This document shows, in pieces, positions 1 to 9,281 of a stretch of 64,000 bases of DNA (positions are counted from its first letter, which is position 1; the number at the start of each line of letters is the position of its first letter). The notes below the pieces were generated by a model. It made no database searches. It had not been told where the DNA came from and saw nothing but the letters and a program-made list of their open reading frames with translations. The translations under genes were made by a program, and so were the position numbers. The stretch spans positions 4,278,001 to 4,342,000 of the forward strand of contig OZ245731.1 of the NCBI GenBank assembly GCA_965227155.1. The letters run 5' to 3'. This DNA comes from UBA6059 sp965227155 (GTDB lineage: Bacteria > Bacteroidota > Bacteroidia > Cytophagales > Cyclobacteriaceae).

Positions 1-439
1 CGCCGTACTCAAAATCTATATTGCCCAGCAAAGTGCGCAAGGTACCTGTGCCTTCATGTACAAAGATCATTTCATCGGCATCAGCATTTTTATAGAAATA
101 GGCCTCTTGTGATTTTTTGGGTGCTGCCAACCCGATGATGATATCATTGTTGACCAGCAGCGGCTCTCTCGATTCAAGGTAATCATCTTTGGGGCTTACC
201 TGAAATCCCTGCAGCAGGCGGGCTGTCATGTTTTTCGCTACGGATATCTTAGGGCTTACATCTTTCGGTTCCAGGATTTCCTTTACCATAGTAGGCCTGT
301 GGATATGGTAGAGCAGGGATGACATGCCATCGAAACCAATGGTACCAAAAAGCTGCTCGTAATAGAGATTGCCATCAGGTTTTTTAAAGATGGTGTGACG
401 CTTTTGGGGAAACTTCCCAAGCTTATGATAAATAGGCAT
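1..439 (-). CDS. hmgA: Homogentisate 1,2-dioxygenase, N-terminal part (cut by window edge)
   Basis: The first 146 residues are present and begin MPIYHKLGKFPQKRH, followed by the GTIGFDGMSSLLYH stretch typical of Bacteroidota homogentisate dioxygenases. The enzyme opens the ring of homogentisate to maleylacetoacetate in tyrosine/phenylalanine breakdown and is cytoplasmic and iron dependent. The C-terminal cupin with the iron ligands lies beyond the window, so activity cannot be judged. It follows an OxyR-type regulator on the same strand with a 48-base gap and may be co-transcribed with it. Family recognition is from N-terminal similarity only. Confidence 0.8.
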   Translation of the reverse strand, partial: MPIYHKLGKFPQKRHTIFKKPDGNLYYEQLFGTIGFDGMSSLLYHIHRPTMVKEILEPKDVSPKISVAKNMTARLLQGFQVSPKDDYLESREPLLVNNDIIIGLAAPKKSQEAYFYKNADADEMIFVHEGTGTLRTLLGNIDFEYG

Positions 440-487
440 AATGTTGTTGCTTTAGTGGATCACTAAGTTAACAAGAATGCCAGCTTT

Positions 488-1429
488 TTAGGTCATTTTG
501 ATGCCGGGATCTACAATATCAAGGCCTTCGGCTGATAGCATGTGCCTTGGGATATTTTGCTGTATGTAGGTCTTTAATTTCTCAATATAGCGGTCTTTAT
601 CGTGATTGTGCGGCACGATGATGCTGATTTCCCTTGCCTTGGGTTTGCCCTTAATCTCCTTAATGTACATTTCTTGCTGTCCGGACAGGCTCAGGGTGGT
701 AAGCTCGGGCAGTATGGTCATGCCGCCTTTGTTGTCCACCATCCTGACCAGTGCATCGATAGAGTTGGAGCGGTACACAAACTGTCGGTTTTGTCGCATC
801 TTATTCAGGTCGCAGAAATTGTTGACCTGGTCGCGAAAGCAATTGCCCTCTTCCAGCAGCCATAACTGGCTGTAGTCTACATCTTTCAGCTGGATTGAGG
901 AGCCTTCCGGCTTTTCATTGGAACTGTAGAAATAGAACTTTTCGTAGAAAATGGGGATCACATCAATGCCATAGATGCTGGCAGGTGTAGAAATGATGCC
1001 CGCCTCAATATCACCACTACGTACACCCTGAATCACCTCATCGGTGAGGTATTCGCGGATATCTAATCGGAAGTTTGGGTAATCTTGTTGTAGGGCATCG
1101 GCAAAGAGCGGCACCAGAAATGGAGCCAGAGTGGGGATTATGCCCAGTTTGAGTGCCCCATTATAATCTTTTTGTAGCCCCCGAGCATATTCAGAGAGGC
1201 GCTTGGCGTTGGTTACAATATCTTCCGCCCGGATCAAAAACTGTCGCCCATCTTCGGTGGGTTGTATGGGGGAGCTACTGCGGTTGAAAAGGATTACCCC
1301 GGTCTCTTCTTCCAGCTTCTGGATCTGCAGGCTGAGCCCCGGCTGTGAGATGGATAATTGCTCTGCAGCCTTTTTGAAGCTTCCATGCCGCTGCAGCATC
1401 AATGCGTATTCTAATTGCGCTAAAGTCAT
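488..1429 (-). CDS. oxyR: LysR-family regulator, OxyR type
   Basis: This 313-residue protein has an N-terminal winged helix-turn-helix (about residues 2-60, AAEQLSISQPGLSLQIQKLE) and a periplasmic-binding-like effector domain. The redox motif of OxyR is intact: GNCFRDQ and NNFC place cysteines at 197 and 206, matching C199/C208 of E. coli OxyR. It should therefore sense peroxide through a disulfide and activate antioxidant genes. It stands directly upstream of hmgA rather than beside the peroxiredoxin gene about 3 kb away, which is a plausible regulon member. OxyR assignment is fairly secure; control of hmgA is inference. Confidence 0.85.
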   Translation of the reverse strand: MTLAQLEYALMLQRHGSFKKAAEQLSISQPGLSLQIQKLEEETGVILFNRSSSPIQPTEDGRQFLIRAEDIVTNAKRLSEYARGLQKDYNGALKLGIIPTLAPFLVPLFADALQQDYPNFRLDIREYLTDEVIQGVRSGDIEAGIISTPASIYGIDVIPIFYEKFYFYSSNEKPEGSSIQLKDVDYSQLWLLEEGNCFRDQVNNFCDLNKMRQNRQFVYRSNSIDALVRMVDNKGGMTILPELTTLSLSGQQEMYIKEIKGKPKAREISIIVPHNHDKDRYIEKLKTYIQQNIPRHMLSAEGLDIVDPGIKMT

Positions 1430-1475
1430 TTTTTATTATTCCTGTGCTAAAAAGGCATTACACCTCTACCTATGA

Positions 1476-1483
1476 CAAAAATA
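1476..1483 (-). promoter_or_regulatory. Possible -7 box for the oxyR gene
   Basis: On the minus strand this reads TATTTTTG, matching the Bacteroidota -7 consensus TAnnTTTG, 47 bases before the oxyR start. No convincing -33 element was found at the usual spacing, so confidence is low. Confidence 0.35.
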
Positions 1484-1668
1484 CTACTGCCTGCAATTTC
1501 GCTTGATTGGCCTAATTAAAGTATGATAATGGTCAGAGATTGGGGTAGTTAGAAGAAAAATTCACATTCAGGAAAAGTGTTCGCCAACTTAATGACTATG
1601 CATAAAGTGCCAATTTTGAAAGGTTCGTAGCTAGTTTGTCCTTCGTAATGATTAATAAGTCTTATTAG

Positions 1669-1893
1669 ACTTGTTGGTGGAAACAACAACAAGGGCCGGA
1701 GGCTAGTTTAAAAGAGTTAATAAAAGGGTCTCTAAAAATTCCAACAAATGCTGGTGAGCTGAATAAAAACACCAAAAAGGGCTGGGGTGATAACGACAAC
1801 AAGCTGATAATTGATGTTGACTTTTCTTTAGCTGATCTTGTTGGTAGCGGGAAGATCAAGCTTATACAAGTGGAAAAGGTTATATTTGATTGA
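1669..1893 (+). other. Orphan reading-frame fragment in an intergenic gap
   Basis: Between oxyR and the next gene there are more than 500 bases. Inside them a frame is open from just after a TAG at 1666 to TGA at 1891 and has protein-like composition (..SLKELIKGSLKIPTNAGELN.., ending IQVEKVIFD). It has no ATG start. It may be the 3' remnant of a decayed gene; I do not recognise the family. Confidence 0.25.
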
Positions 1894-1965
1894 TGTCGTA
1901 AACAGTAGATTTTGTTGTATGTCAATTCTAAAGCAATATTTACTGATCGTATATACTCGCTTTAC

Positions 1966-3486
1966 ATGAGATTCACTTTTTTATCTGTATTATTTCTCAG
2001 CACTTCCCTCACGTTTGCACAAACATCACTTCAGCAAATTAATCTTGAGCATGGAACCTATGCTGTAGGCTTTCACCATTATATGGCAATCGACAGCACC
2101 AGAACGTACAGCCAATACTATGAGTTTACCAATGAAAAGGTAGCAAGACCCATGCACATAAGCTTATGGTATCCGGTTGAGCGCCCTGACAAGCTAATCA
2201 ATCCTTTGAGGATTATGGATTATTTCGAAATCCTTAAAGAAGAAGAGGAGTGGGCGCATTTGCCCAATGATCAAATACTAAACTGGTTTTATTATGCCAA
2301 TAGTCCTGAAAATCAAAAGCATTTATTAGAGCTAACCTCTGCTTACGCACATTCCAATTTTGGGCAAGGTCAATATCCTAAGGTTATCTATGCCCCCAGT
2401 TACCAGGCATCCTCCATTGAGAATTTTGCGCTATGTGAATATTTGGCCAGTCATGGTTTTGTGGTGATTGCTGGCCCTAGCAGAGGCACAGAAAACCGAT
2501 GGTTCAGTCAAAACAATGCAAAGGAAATGGAAACACAAGCCAGAGATGCAGAGTTTTTGATGGCTGAGGCTGGAAAATATGCCTTCAATGACCATGATAA
2601 GATCGCTCTAATGGGATTTAGCTTTGGCGGCCTTGCCAATATCATTGTGCAAAACAGAAACGACAATGTAAAAGCGGTCATCAGCCTTGATGGTACGGAA
2701 AGGTACCAATATGATCTGCTCAACGAATCGCCATTTTTTAACCCGCAAAAAATTGATGTGCCGTATATGCATTTTGCCCAAAAGGCAATCCCTGAAACAG
2801 TTCTGCGGGAAGATATGCTAGACGCCTCTATAAACACACGTTTCCAACTGTTTGATAGTATAGAAAATAGTAACGCCTATCGACTGAGGCTTCACAATTT
2901 GACACATTACCAATTCAGTACCCTGGGGGTATTGTTTGGAGAGCGGGACCCAAGACAGGATAGGAGTGATGCGGAGGTTATGGAATCTTATAAGCTGGCA
3001 GCGACCTTTGCATTGAACTTTCTCAAAGCTAATTTGAATCAAGATAAAGCTGCTCAGGCGTCTTTGAGGGAGGCACTGGATGGTAATACACCTCAAGAAC
3101 TTTTGTCGGCAACATCAAAGTATCAGAAGAAGGTTGAGTTCACATTTCTGGATTTTAATGATATCGCGTCTAACCGCCATTATGAGAACCTGCAACAGCT
3201 TTATGACTCTGCTAAACTGGCTCATCCTACCTTTATAATCCCGGAAGCGCACTTAAATACGTTGGGGTTACAGCTGGTTTTTAAGCCAAACAGTTCAGAA
3301 CAAGGAATAGCGGTGCTGGTATTGGCTTCCAGGCTTTACCCAACTTCAGCTAATATTTTTGATAGCCTTGCTGAAGCATATTTGTTTGTGGGTGATCTTG
3401 AAAATGCTCAAACTAATTTTGAAAAGTCGTTGACCTTAAACCCAAACAATGAAAATGCCATTGCAAGACTAAAACAGCTGAAATAG
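1966..3486 (+). CDS. Secreted alpha/beta-hydrolase with C-terminal TPR
   Basis: I place the start at the ATG giving MRFTFLSVLFLSTSLTFAQ, a clear signal peptide; the open frame extends 18 codons further upstream without one. Around residue 220 the motif GFSFGG is a nucleophile elbow (Ser) of the alpha/beta-hydrolase fold, in a dienelactone-hydrolase or platelet-activating-factor-acetylhydrolase-like arrangement. The last 60 residues form TPR-like helices (SLAEAYLFVGDLENAQTNFEKSL). It is probably periplasmic or secreted. The substrate cannot be told. It stands alone, convergent with the small gene downstream. Confidence 0.7.
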   Translation: MRFTFLSVLFLSTSLTFAQTSLQQINLEHGTYAVGFHHYMAIDSTRTYSQYYEFTNEKVARPMHISLWYPVERPDKLINPLRIMDYFEILKEEEEWAHLPNDQILNWFYYANSPENQKHLLELTSAYAHSNFGQGQYPKVIYAPSYQASSIENFALCEYLASHGFVVIAGPSRGTENRWFSQNNAKEMETQARDAEFLMAEAGKYAFNDHDKIALMGFSFGGLANIIVQNRNDNVKAVISLDGTERYQYDLLNESPFFNPQKIDVPYMHFAQKAIPETVLREDMLDASINTRFQLFDSIENSNAYRLRLHNLTHYQFSTLGVLFGERDPRQDRSDAEVMESYKLAATFALNFLKANLNQDKAAQASLREALDGNTPQELLSATSKYQKKVEFTFLDFNDIASNRHYENLQQLYDSAKLAHPTFIIPEAHLNTLGLQLVFKPNSSEQGIAVLVLASRLYPTSANIFDSLAEAYLFVGDLENAQTNFEKSLTLNPNNENAIARLKQLK

Positions 3487-3576
3487 GGATAAAAAGAAAA
3501 GGTACCCCAAATCAAACACCCGGTTTTTGGATGAATGATTAAGGATACCTTTCAAAATACGCCTGGCAAACTTTGC

Positions 3577-3834
3577 TCAGCTGTCAATGGAACCCATAAC
3601 CCGTTTCATAAAGCCATTTAAAGCCTCTTTTTTGGGTTGGCCTTCTTTGATCATCTTGTCGACCTCCAAAGCCCCGTACATATTGGAAAGCAACTCACCG
3701 ATCACATCCAGTTCCTCGTCCTTGAGGCTGGGTATTTCAGTAAGAGCCTCCAACGTTTCGATGGTTTCCTCTACAAAATCTGCATCTTTTTCAGCAATAA
3801 ACTCAGTGAGATGCTTAATTACTGGCAACTTCAT
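3577..3834 (-). CDS. Small acidic protein of the thioredoxin-peroxiredoxin operon
   Basis: This 85-residue helical acidic protein starts MKLPVIKHLTEFIAEKDADF. It overlaps the 3' end of the thioredoxin gene by 20 bases, so it is translationally coupled to it. Similar small proteins (I believe the DUF6952 family) occur next to thioredoxin and AhpC genes in Bacteroidota, but the role is unknown. It is the last gene of a three-gene oxidative-stress operon. Confidence 0.65.
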   Translation of the reverse strand: MKLPVIKHLTEFIAEKDADFVEETIETLEALTEIPSLKDEELDVIGELLSNMYGALEVDKMIKEGQPKKEALNGFMKRVMGSIDS

Positions 3835-4129
3835 TCACAAGCTCTTTTAGTACGTCAAACTTATTGGTCTGCACCTGATTTACCAGTTCGCCTTTTTGGA
3901 AAACAGCAAACGTGGGTAGGTTATCCACTTTCGCAAATTTTCTACTGTTGGGGAATTTCTCAGCATCAGCGATCACAAAAGCCATACCTTCCATTTCGGT
4001 GGAAAGCTTTTTGAATTTTGGCTTCATTACGCGGCAGTTACCGCACCATCCCGCTGAGTATTGCACTACTACTTTTTCGTTATCTGTGAGCAGCTGCTCC
4101 AGATTATCTTCTTTCAGTTCCTGCATCAT
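3815..4129 (-). CDS. Thioredoxin-family protein
   Basis: This is a single thioredoxin domain of 104 residues. The active site is AGWCGNC (C29 and C32), where classical thioredoxins have CGPC. It probably passes electrons to the peroxiredoxin encoded 12 bases upstream. There is no signal peptide, so it is cytoplasmic. An alternative start lies one codon later (MQELKED). The CGNC variant probably changes redox potential; that is inference. Confidence 0.85.
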   Translation of the reverse strand: MMQELKEDNLEQLLTDNEKVVVQYSAGWCGNCRVMKPKFKKLSTEMEGMAFVIADAEKFPNSRKFAKVDNLPTFAVFQKGELVNQVQTNKFDVLKELVNEVASN

Positions 4130-4141
4130 AATTTTTTAGTT

Positions 4142-4780
4142 TCAATGTGTACTCAAATACTGCGCTACACCTTCACGGTCTGCTTTCATTCCTTCTTTAC
4201 CTTCTTCCCAGTTGGCAGGGCATACTTCGCCTTTTTCCTGTACATAAGTGTATGCATCAATCAACCTCATGTATTCTTTCACATTTCTACCTAGTGGCAT
4301 GTGGTTTACAGACTCGTGAAATACCACACCTTCTTCATCAATGAGATAGGTAGCTCGGTAGGTTACATTGTCACCTTCTACCAACTCAAGATTTTGCTCT
4401 TCATCATACTTCACATCCATGATGTCCAATATACCCAGCGCATTAGCCAGATTACGATTGCTATCTGCCAGCAGGTTGTAGGTCACACCTTCAATACCAC
4501 CATTGTCTTTATCAGTATTTAACCATGCGAAATGAACCTCAGCAGTATCGCATGAAGCACCGATAACGATGGTATTTCTCTTTTCAAATTCAGGTAGTGC
4601 CTCCTGGAAGGCGTGTAGCTCGGTAGGACATACAAAAGTAAAGTCTTTGGGATACCAGAATAAAAGCACTTTTTTGCCGTTATTCACAGCTTCCTTAAGC
4701 ACATTAAGCTTAAAAGTATCTCCCATATCATTCATGGTATTGACATCAATGCTCGGGAATTTTTTACCTACTAAAGTCAT
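4142..4780 (-). CDS. 2-Cys peroxiredoxin (AhpC/TSA family)
   Basis: The start MTLVGKKFPSIDV is chosen because the family aligns from there; an upstream ATG adds 14 unconserved residues. The peroxidatic cysteine is in DFTFVCPTE (about C51) and the resolving cysteine in GEVCPANW near the C-terminus, so it is a typical 2-Cys enzyme reducing H2O2 and organic peroxides. The downstream thioredoxin is its likely reductant. A -7-like CGAAGATA (minus strand TATCTTCG) at 4822-4829 could be its promoter and OxyR the regulator. Confidence 0.9.
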   Translation of the reverse strand: MTLVGKKFPSIDVNTMNDMGDTFKLNVLKEAVNNGKKVLLFWYPKDFTFVCPTELHAFQEALPEFEKRNTIVIGASCDTAEVHFAWLNTDKDNGGIEGVTYNLLADSNRNLANALGILDIMDVKYDEEQNLELVEGDNVTYRATYLIDEEGVVFHESVNHMPLGRNVKEYMRLIDAYTYVQEKGEVCPANWEEGKEGMKADREGVAQYLSTH

Positions 4781-5158
4781 AAAATTTATATTTTGTGTTT
4801 TAACTATTTGTGTTTGCAACACGAAGATAATTCTATGTGTTCGATTATTTATTGACTTTAATTTCTGATAAATATCATTTTATTTTCAAAAACCGAATAT
4901 AATTTTGAAGCAATCGTTTGCGATCCGTCTCTAATCATGCAAGAAACGATCTTAATAATTTTGTATGAACCAAAGACTGTTTTATCCAAACGATAAGGGT
5001 TAATTATGATCTGATTACTTCAATAAATAAGGCAAATGGATTGTACCGCTTTCAGGTCATCTTGCGGGTTTGTTTAATCTTTATTGAGAAAATATTAAAC
5101 AATATCCTGCCACCTTCCATTAGGTTAGTAAAGTTTTTATAATCAAAATTTAAGGAAA
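4781..5158. other. Intergenic stretch between divergent genes
   Basis: This gap of about 380 bases is AT-rich and lies between the peroxiredoxin operon and a small plus-strand gene. Apart from the possible -7 box at 4822-4829 for the peroxiredoxin I see no repeat, RNA or coding signal in it. Confidence 0.4.
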
Positions 5159-5350
5159 ATGGCACAAGAGACTAAAACATGGCCAGAATTGGCTATTGGT
5201 TTGTATGAGCAATTGACAGGCAAAAATGCGACCATCACCTATAATTTCGAAGATTTTAAGATTGATGTTCCCAGTAAGGTGGGTTCAGATGAGTTTGCCA
5301 GTTGGAAAGTGGACGGCACCTTGAAGATATCTACTTCTGAAAATGCATAA
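5159..5350 (+). CDS. Small conserved-looking hypothetical protein
   Basis: This 63-residue soluble protein begins MAQETKTWPELAIGLYEQLTG. It has no signal peptide, membrane segment or motif I can name. Next comes a 73-residue protein and a four-helix membrane protein on the same strand, so it may head a small operon. Function unknown. Confidence 0.6.
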   Translation: MAQETKTWPELAIGLYEQLTGKNATITYNFEDFKIDVPSKVGSDEFASWKVDGTLKISTSENA

Positions 5351-5404
5351 GCAGGTAGAGGTGAATGGTGATTTGACAATTGATCATTCACATTATCCAA
5401 TGAA

Positions 5405-5626
5405 ATGAAGGCCAGCGGCAGGAACGTGCAGATTGAATTGTGTAGTAAGGATCTTCCTGCGTTGGCTGGTCTTCCTGTTTCTATTAAACACCTTCTAAAA
5501 ATAAATTCATTGATAAGGTCAGCTGGTTTGAAGGTAACGTTTAATCTGCATGACAAATCGATCCTTTCATTGGGATACTTATTACCTCTGCCAGGTGTTA
5601 ATTTGATTAAAAGAATGCTATTATGA
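5405..5626 (+). CDS. Small hypothetical protein
   Basis: The 73 residues contain a weakly hydrophobic C-terminal half (SILSLGYLLPLPGVNLIKRMLL). Its end overlaps the next ATG by four bases, the arrangement of a coupled gene pair. No family was recognised. A 21-codon frame (MHKQVEVNGD..) just before it could be an upstream leader or an N-terminus lost by frameshift. Confidence 0.5.
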   Translation: MKASGRNVQIELCSKDLPALAGLPVSIKHLLKINSLIRSAGLKVTFNLHDKSILSLGYLLPLPGVNLIKRMLL

Positions 5627-6102
5627 ATTTGATAAAATATAATGATAAAAGTTTACCGTTTGGGGTAGCTATTACGCTGGCATTGATTGGTTTTTTCTTT
5701 GCAATGCAGGCTTTAGGATTGGTGCATAATCTGGTGCTAAGAGCTTTAAATGGTATTTTTATGTTTGCAGGTGTCTTTTTAGCTGTTAGGCAGCATAGAA
5801 AAAATACACCAGCAGAGCGTTTTAGATCGCTCAATGGTTTATCCATTGGATTGCGGACGGCCCTGTTTGCAGCTATCGCTTTTGCATCTTTCGTATCATT
5901 GTATCTACTGTTGGATGAGGCATTTATGGCGCAGGTTAAAGTCAATGAACCTCAGGGGCAATACATGAACCCGTTTACAGTTTCCATTGTCATATTTGTG
6001 GAAGCTATGGCATCAGGATCATTGTTTGCCTATATTTCAATGCAGTATTTTAAAGTCAACAATCAGGTCAAAGCAGATGCTAAAGAGGTTTACAGCAATT
6101 GA
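5623..6102 (+). CDS. Inner-membrane protein, DUF4199-like
   Basis: The 159 residues hold four likely membrane helices (about residues 13-33, 40-57, 80-99 and 122-143) and a short polar C-tail. Size and helix pattern resemble the DUF4199 membrane proteins common in Bacteroidota. It is coupled to the upstream 73-residue gene. Function unknown. Confidence 0.65.
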   Translation: MNLIKYNDKSLPFGVAITLALIGFFFAMQALGLVHNLVLRALNGIFMFAGVFLAVRQHRKNTPAERFRSLNGLSIGLRTALFAAIAFASFVSLYLLLDEAFMAQVKVNEPQGQYMNPFTVSIVIFVEAMASGSLFAYISMQYFKVNNQVKADAKEVYSN

Positions 6103-6148
6103 TATATTGAAATATATTCAATAAGAGTAAACTATCTAAATTAGGGGC

Positions 6149-7249
6149 ATGATACGCCTCTTTTTTTATGCATTTTTGATACTGAATTCATTTGGTTGCC
6201 AACCTAATCAAACCTCTTCCTGGTTGTCTGGATTCAAAAAACCTGAAGCCAATCCAATATTAAGAGCTGATTCTTCTTTTGTATTTTTTGATCCGGTTAA
6301 AGGAGACTCAGTACGTTGGCAAAAAGCTGATGTATTTAATCCGGCTGCCGTTGTACGCAATGATACTGTTTTTATGCTTTACAGGGCAGAAGATAATCCC
6401 GATGCTATTCTTGGCGGGCGCACCAGTAGAATAGGATTGGCTTGGAGTACCGATGGTCTAAGCTTCACAAGCCATGCCGAACCAGTATTGTATCCTGACT
6501 CTAGCGCATTTCTAACCTGGGACTACCCGGGTGGTTGTGAAGATCCCAGGGTAGTATCCACAGCAGATGGCCAGTATGTAATGACCTATACCAGCTGGAA
6601 TCAGGATATAGCCCGTTTGTCGATTGCAACCAGCAGTGACCTTAAGAACTGGACCAAACATGGGCCTGCTTTTCAAGAGGCATATCAGGGTAGGTTTCTT
6701 GATACCTGGTCAAAATCAGGCGCTATAGTGGCTCAACAGATGGGCGATCAATTGGTAGCGTCAAGAATTAAAGGTAAATATTGGATGTATTTTGGAGAAC
6801 AGGGCGTAAAGCTCGCCTGGTCAGAAAACCTGTTAGACTGGACGCCACTGATCAATGAAGACAGTACTCTACAGATTGTGATGCCCACAAGACCTGGCTA
6901 TTTTGATAGCTTTTTGACTGAACCGGGACCTCCGGCAATGATTACCAAAGCAGGAATTTTACTATTGTACAATGGTAAAAATGATGAAGGCGAGCTGGCA
7001 GATGTAGATATTCCTAAAGGTACCTATTGTGGTGGTCAGGCCTTATTCGACCTGTCTGATCCATCGAAGTTTATCGAAAGGATGGATGAACCTTTCATTT
7101 GCCCTGATTTACCACATGAAATTACAGGACAGTATAAGGCGGGTACCACCTTTATTGAGGCTTTAGTGCCTTACCAGGGAAAATGGTTTCTGTATTATGG
7201 CACGGCGGATAGTATGGTAGGGGTGGCAGTTTCCAACATAATTCAGTAG
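6149..7249 (+). CDS. Lipoprotein with five-bladed propeller, GH130/GH43-like
   Basis: The N-terminus is a lipoprotein signal (LNSFGC). The rest shows glycosidase-propeller features: FNPAAVVRNDTVFMLYRAEDN, SRIGLAWSTDGLSF and CEDPRVV, as in GH130 mannoside phosphorylases and beta-1,2-mannosidases. It is probably outer-membrane or periplasmic and acts on mannosides or related glycans. The acid/base residues were not assigned, so substrate and mechanism (hydrolysis or phosphorolysis) stay open. It converges with the DUF4174 gene, overlapping it by 7 bases. Confidence 0.75.
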   Translation: MIRLFFYAFLILNSFGCQPNQTSSWLSGFKKPEANPILRADSSFVFFDPVKGDSVRWQKADVFNPAAVVRNDTVFMLYRAEDNPDAILGGRTSRIGLAWSTDGLSFTSHAEPVLYPDSSAFLTWDYPGGCEDPRVVSTADGQYVMTYTSWNQDIARLSIATSSDLKNWTKHGPAFQEAYQGRFLDTWSKSGAIVAQQMGDQLVASRIKGKYWMYFGEQGVKLAWSENLLDWTPLINEDSTLQIVMPTRPGYFDSFLTEPGPPAMITKAGILLLYNGKNDEGELADVDIPKGTYCGGQALFDLSDPSKFIERMDEPFICPDLPHEITGQYKAGTTFIEALVPYQGKWFLYYGTADSMVGVAVSNIIQ

Positions 7250-7665
7250 CGCCTATTTTCCTTCCTCATTTCTGCTTTTCTCATAGGCATGCTGTCAATG
7301 AGATTGTAGATTTTCTGATGTTCAACGATACTGCTGCTGGAGAGCTTGGTGCCCCCATCTTTTCCGATCAGCAATACACGAAACCCTTGAGTGGGTAGGT
7401 TATAATAATCGCGGAGTTGTGCAGCGCTAATATCTGATGCCTCTTGGCCATCAATATTGATTTGGTTTTTGTGCAAGGTTACCAGGATTAAATCACGCTC
7501 TTTAAAGGCTTCATTCGTATTCCGAAATATAGCCACCTGCTTTTCCAGTTCTGACTGCTGATCAGCTGATACCACTATGATCCTGTTTTTCCATTGATAT
7601 GCGCCCAAAGGTGATGGTTGGTATGTGGTTGTGAACATCATCCAGACTAAAATTGTAATCATCAT
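7243..7665 (-). CDS. DUF4174-like secreted protein
   Basis: The 140 residues start with a hydrophobic segment and then YQWKNRIIVVSADQ, the opening of DUF4174 proteins. The fold is thioredoxin-like with a final FRVLLIGKDGGTKL strand-turn and no active-site CxxC. It overlaps the end of the mltF gene by 4 bases (ATGA), so the two are coupled. Role unknown. Confidence 0.7.
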   Translation of the reverse strand: MMITILVWMMFTTTYQPSPLGAYQWKNRIIVVSADQQSELEKQVAIFRNTNEAFKERDLILVTLHKNQINIDGQEASDISAAQLRDYYNLPTQGFRVLLIGKDGGTKLSSSSIVEHQKIYNLIDSMPMRKAEMRKENRRY

Positions 7666-9167
7666 GATGCAGCTGCTAAGGTTTGTTTCGGTTCCTCATC
7701 GAGCAAATCAAGGTAATACTCATACCGCTCCAGAATTTCTTTAACATAGTTAACCGGTTCCTGACCTCTGCAATAGCCATATCGTACAATCGGATCAGTG
7801 TAATACTGTTTTTGAGCTTTCATGAGCATCCCTTCTTCCACATTATCAAACCATACATTTTCATCATAGCCGTGCTTTTTAGCAAGCCTTCTGGCATCCT
7901 GCACATGGGCATGACCGGCATTATAGCTAGCCAGTATAAATTTAAACCGCTCTACAGAATCGGCGATATGATCTTTCCAATAGTCATTAAGAAACTCAAT
8001 ATGGGCCTGACCTGCATTCAGGTTTGAAGTGGGGTTGGTCAGTTTGGTATAACCATAAGCTTTGCCTGTACGGGGCATTACTTGCATAAGACCAACCGCG
8101 CCAGCCCATGATTTACGTTTAGGCTTGAATTGGGATTCCTGGTAAATCTGCGAGGCTAGCAGTCGCCAGTCTATATCCAGATTATTGGCAGTCTGCTTAA
8201 TAAGGTCATCATACTCAGAAATCTGACCTGTTTTCAGTGAATAAAAATCGCTTTTCTTCCTGTTTCTAAAATCGCGGGTGTTTTTAAAGTATTTGTTGTA
8301 AATAACATAAAAGTCATTCTTTTTTCTTTCCTGCTTAATCCACTCATTTACAGCATTTAATAGCTCTGGAGAAGATTTTCTGACGGCCCATGCCAGGCGC
8401 TGCATGACACCTACAGTGGTTTGAATATCGATATTCTGATAATAAGCCGATTGGATGTTGGCAATATTGTAGTCAGCAATAGTGTAGTCAATTTCACCGT
8501 CACTAACCTTTCTAATTATCTGATCGGTAGTTAAGCTTCCCGGTAGATAATCGACCGTAATATCACCCCCTAACTCATCCTGTAGGTTGTTTAGCCTTTC
8601 TGCATAGGAAGAGTTTTCACGCACGGAAATTCGTGAATTCAATAATTTGATCGGATTCCTTACAAGACTTTTCTCGATGTTATGCAATTTCATTTGCCTC
8701 CAGTTGTCTGGCTTTCTTTGTACCAATACCTGATGGGTAAAATTCAGTGGTAAGGTAAATTCAGCATAGTTCAACCTGTCTTTAGTTACGGTTAGGTTAT
8801 GGGTCACAATATCACCTGCACCTTTATTGAGAAGGTCGAAGAAATCATCTAAATCGGTAGCTACCACCATCTCCAGGTGAACCCCAAGATGATCTGCCAA
8901 TCGACTAGCCAGCTCATACTCATATCCCATGGGTGTTCCACGATATAGGAAATAGCTGGTAGAAGAATAGGTTGTTATTGCTTTTAAAGTATCTCTTTCG
9001 ATTATACCCTGCAAATCCAGTGCGAAGGAGGGTAGAGTTTCACCTTTTTCTGTAAAAGATTGATCTTCGGCTTTGCCTGGAGAGGGATCACTCTGCTGAC
9101 AGTTTACTAAGATCAATGAGCCTATCAATATGAGTGCTACGGGTATAGTTGATTTAAAATCGTCCAT
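7662..9167 (-). CDS. mltF: Membrane-bound lytic murein transglycosylase F
   Basis: It is a 501-residue lipoprotein (LILVNC, lipid cysteine C23). Residues about 50-295 are an ABC-type solute-binding domain (TTYSSTSYFLYRGTPMGYEYELA). Residues 315-490 form an SLT domain with catalytic Glu344 in QIYQESQFKP and AGAVGLMQVMP. This two-domain order is that of MltF, which cleaves peptidoglycan to 1,6-anhydromuropeptides at the outer-membrane inner face. It is coupled to the DUF4174 gene downstream and divergent from the MFS gene. Confidence 0.9.
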   Translation of the reverse strand: MDDFKSTIPVALILIGSLILVNCQQSDPSPGKAEDQSFTEKGETLPSFALDLQGIIERDTLKAITTYSSTSYFLYRGTPMGYEYELASRLADHLGVHLEMVVATDLDDFFDLLNKGAGDIVTHNLTVTKDRLNYAEFTLPLNFTHQVLVQRKPDNWRQMKLHNIEKSLVRNPIKLLNSRISVRENSSYAERLNNLQDELGGDITVDYLPGSLTTDQIIRKVSDGEIDYTIADYNIANIQSAYYQNIDIQTTVGVMQRLAWAVRKSSPELLNAVNEWIKQERKKNDFYVIYNKYFKNTRDFRNRKKSDFYSLKTGQISEYDDLIKQTANNLDIDWRLLASQIYQESQFKPKRKSWAGAVGLMQVMPRTGKAYGYTKLTNPTSNLNAGQAHIEFLNDYWKDHIADSVERFKFILASYNAGHAHVQDARRLAKKHGYDENVWFDNVEEGMLMKAQKQYYTDPIVRYGYCRGQEPVNYVKEILERYEYYLDLLDEEPKQTLAAAS

Positions 9168-9281
9168 ATTAGTATATAATCAATTTTGAGCTGAAAATCA
9201 ACCCTAATAAAAGTATGGTATTGATTATCAGCTGTTTGTTGAGAATCACCTATTAAATCAACAGAGGAAAGTGCAAATTGT

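Noticed and set aside
3494..3565. AAAGGTA..TACCTTT pair as a terminator after the hydrolase gene
   Set aside because: The loop would exceed 40 bases and no T-tract follows, so the pairing is probably chance.
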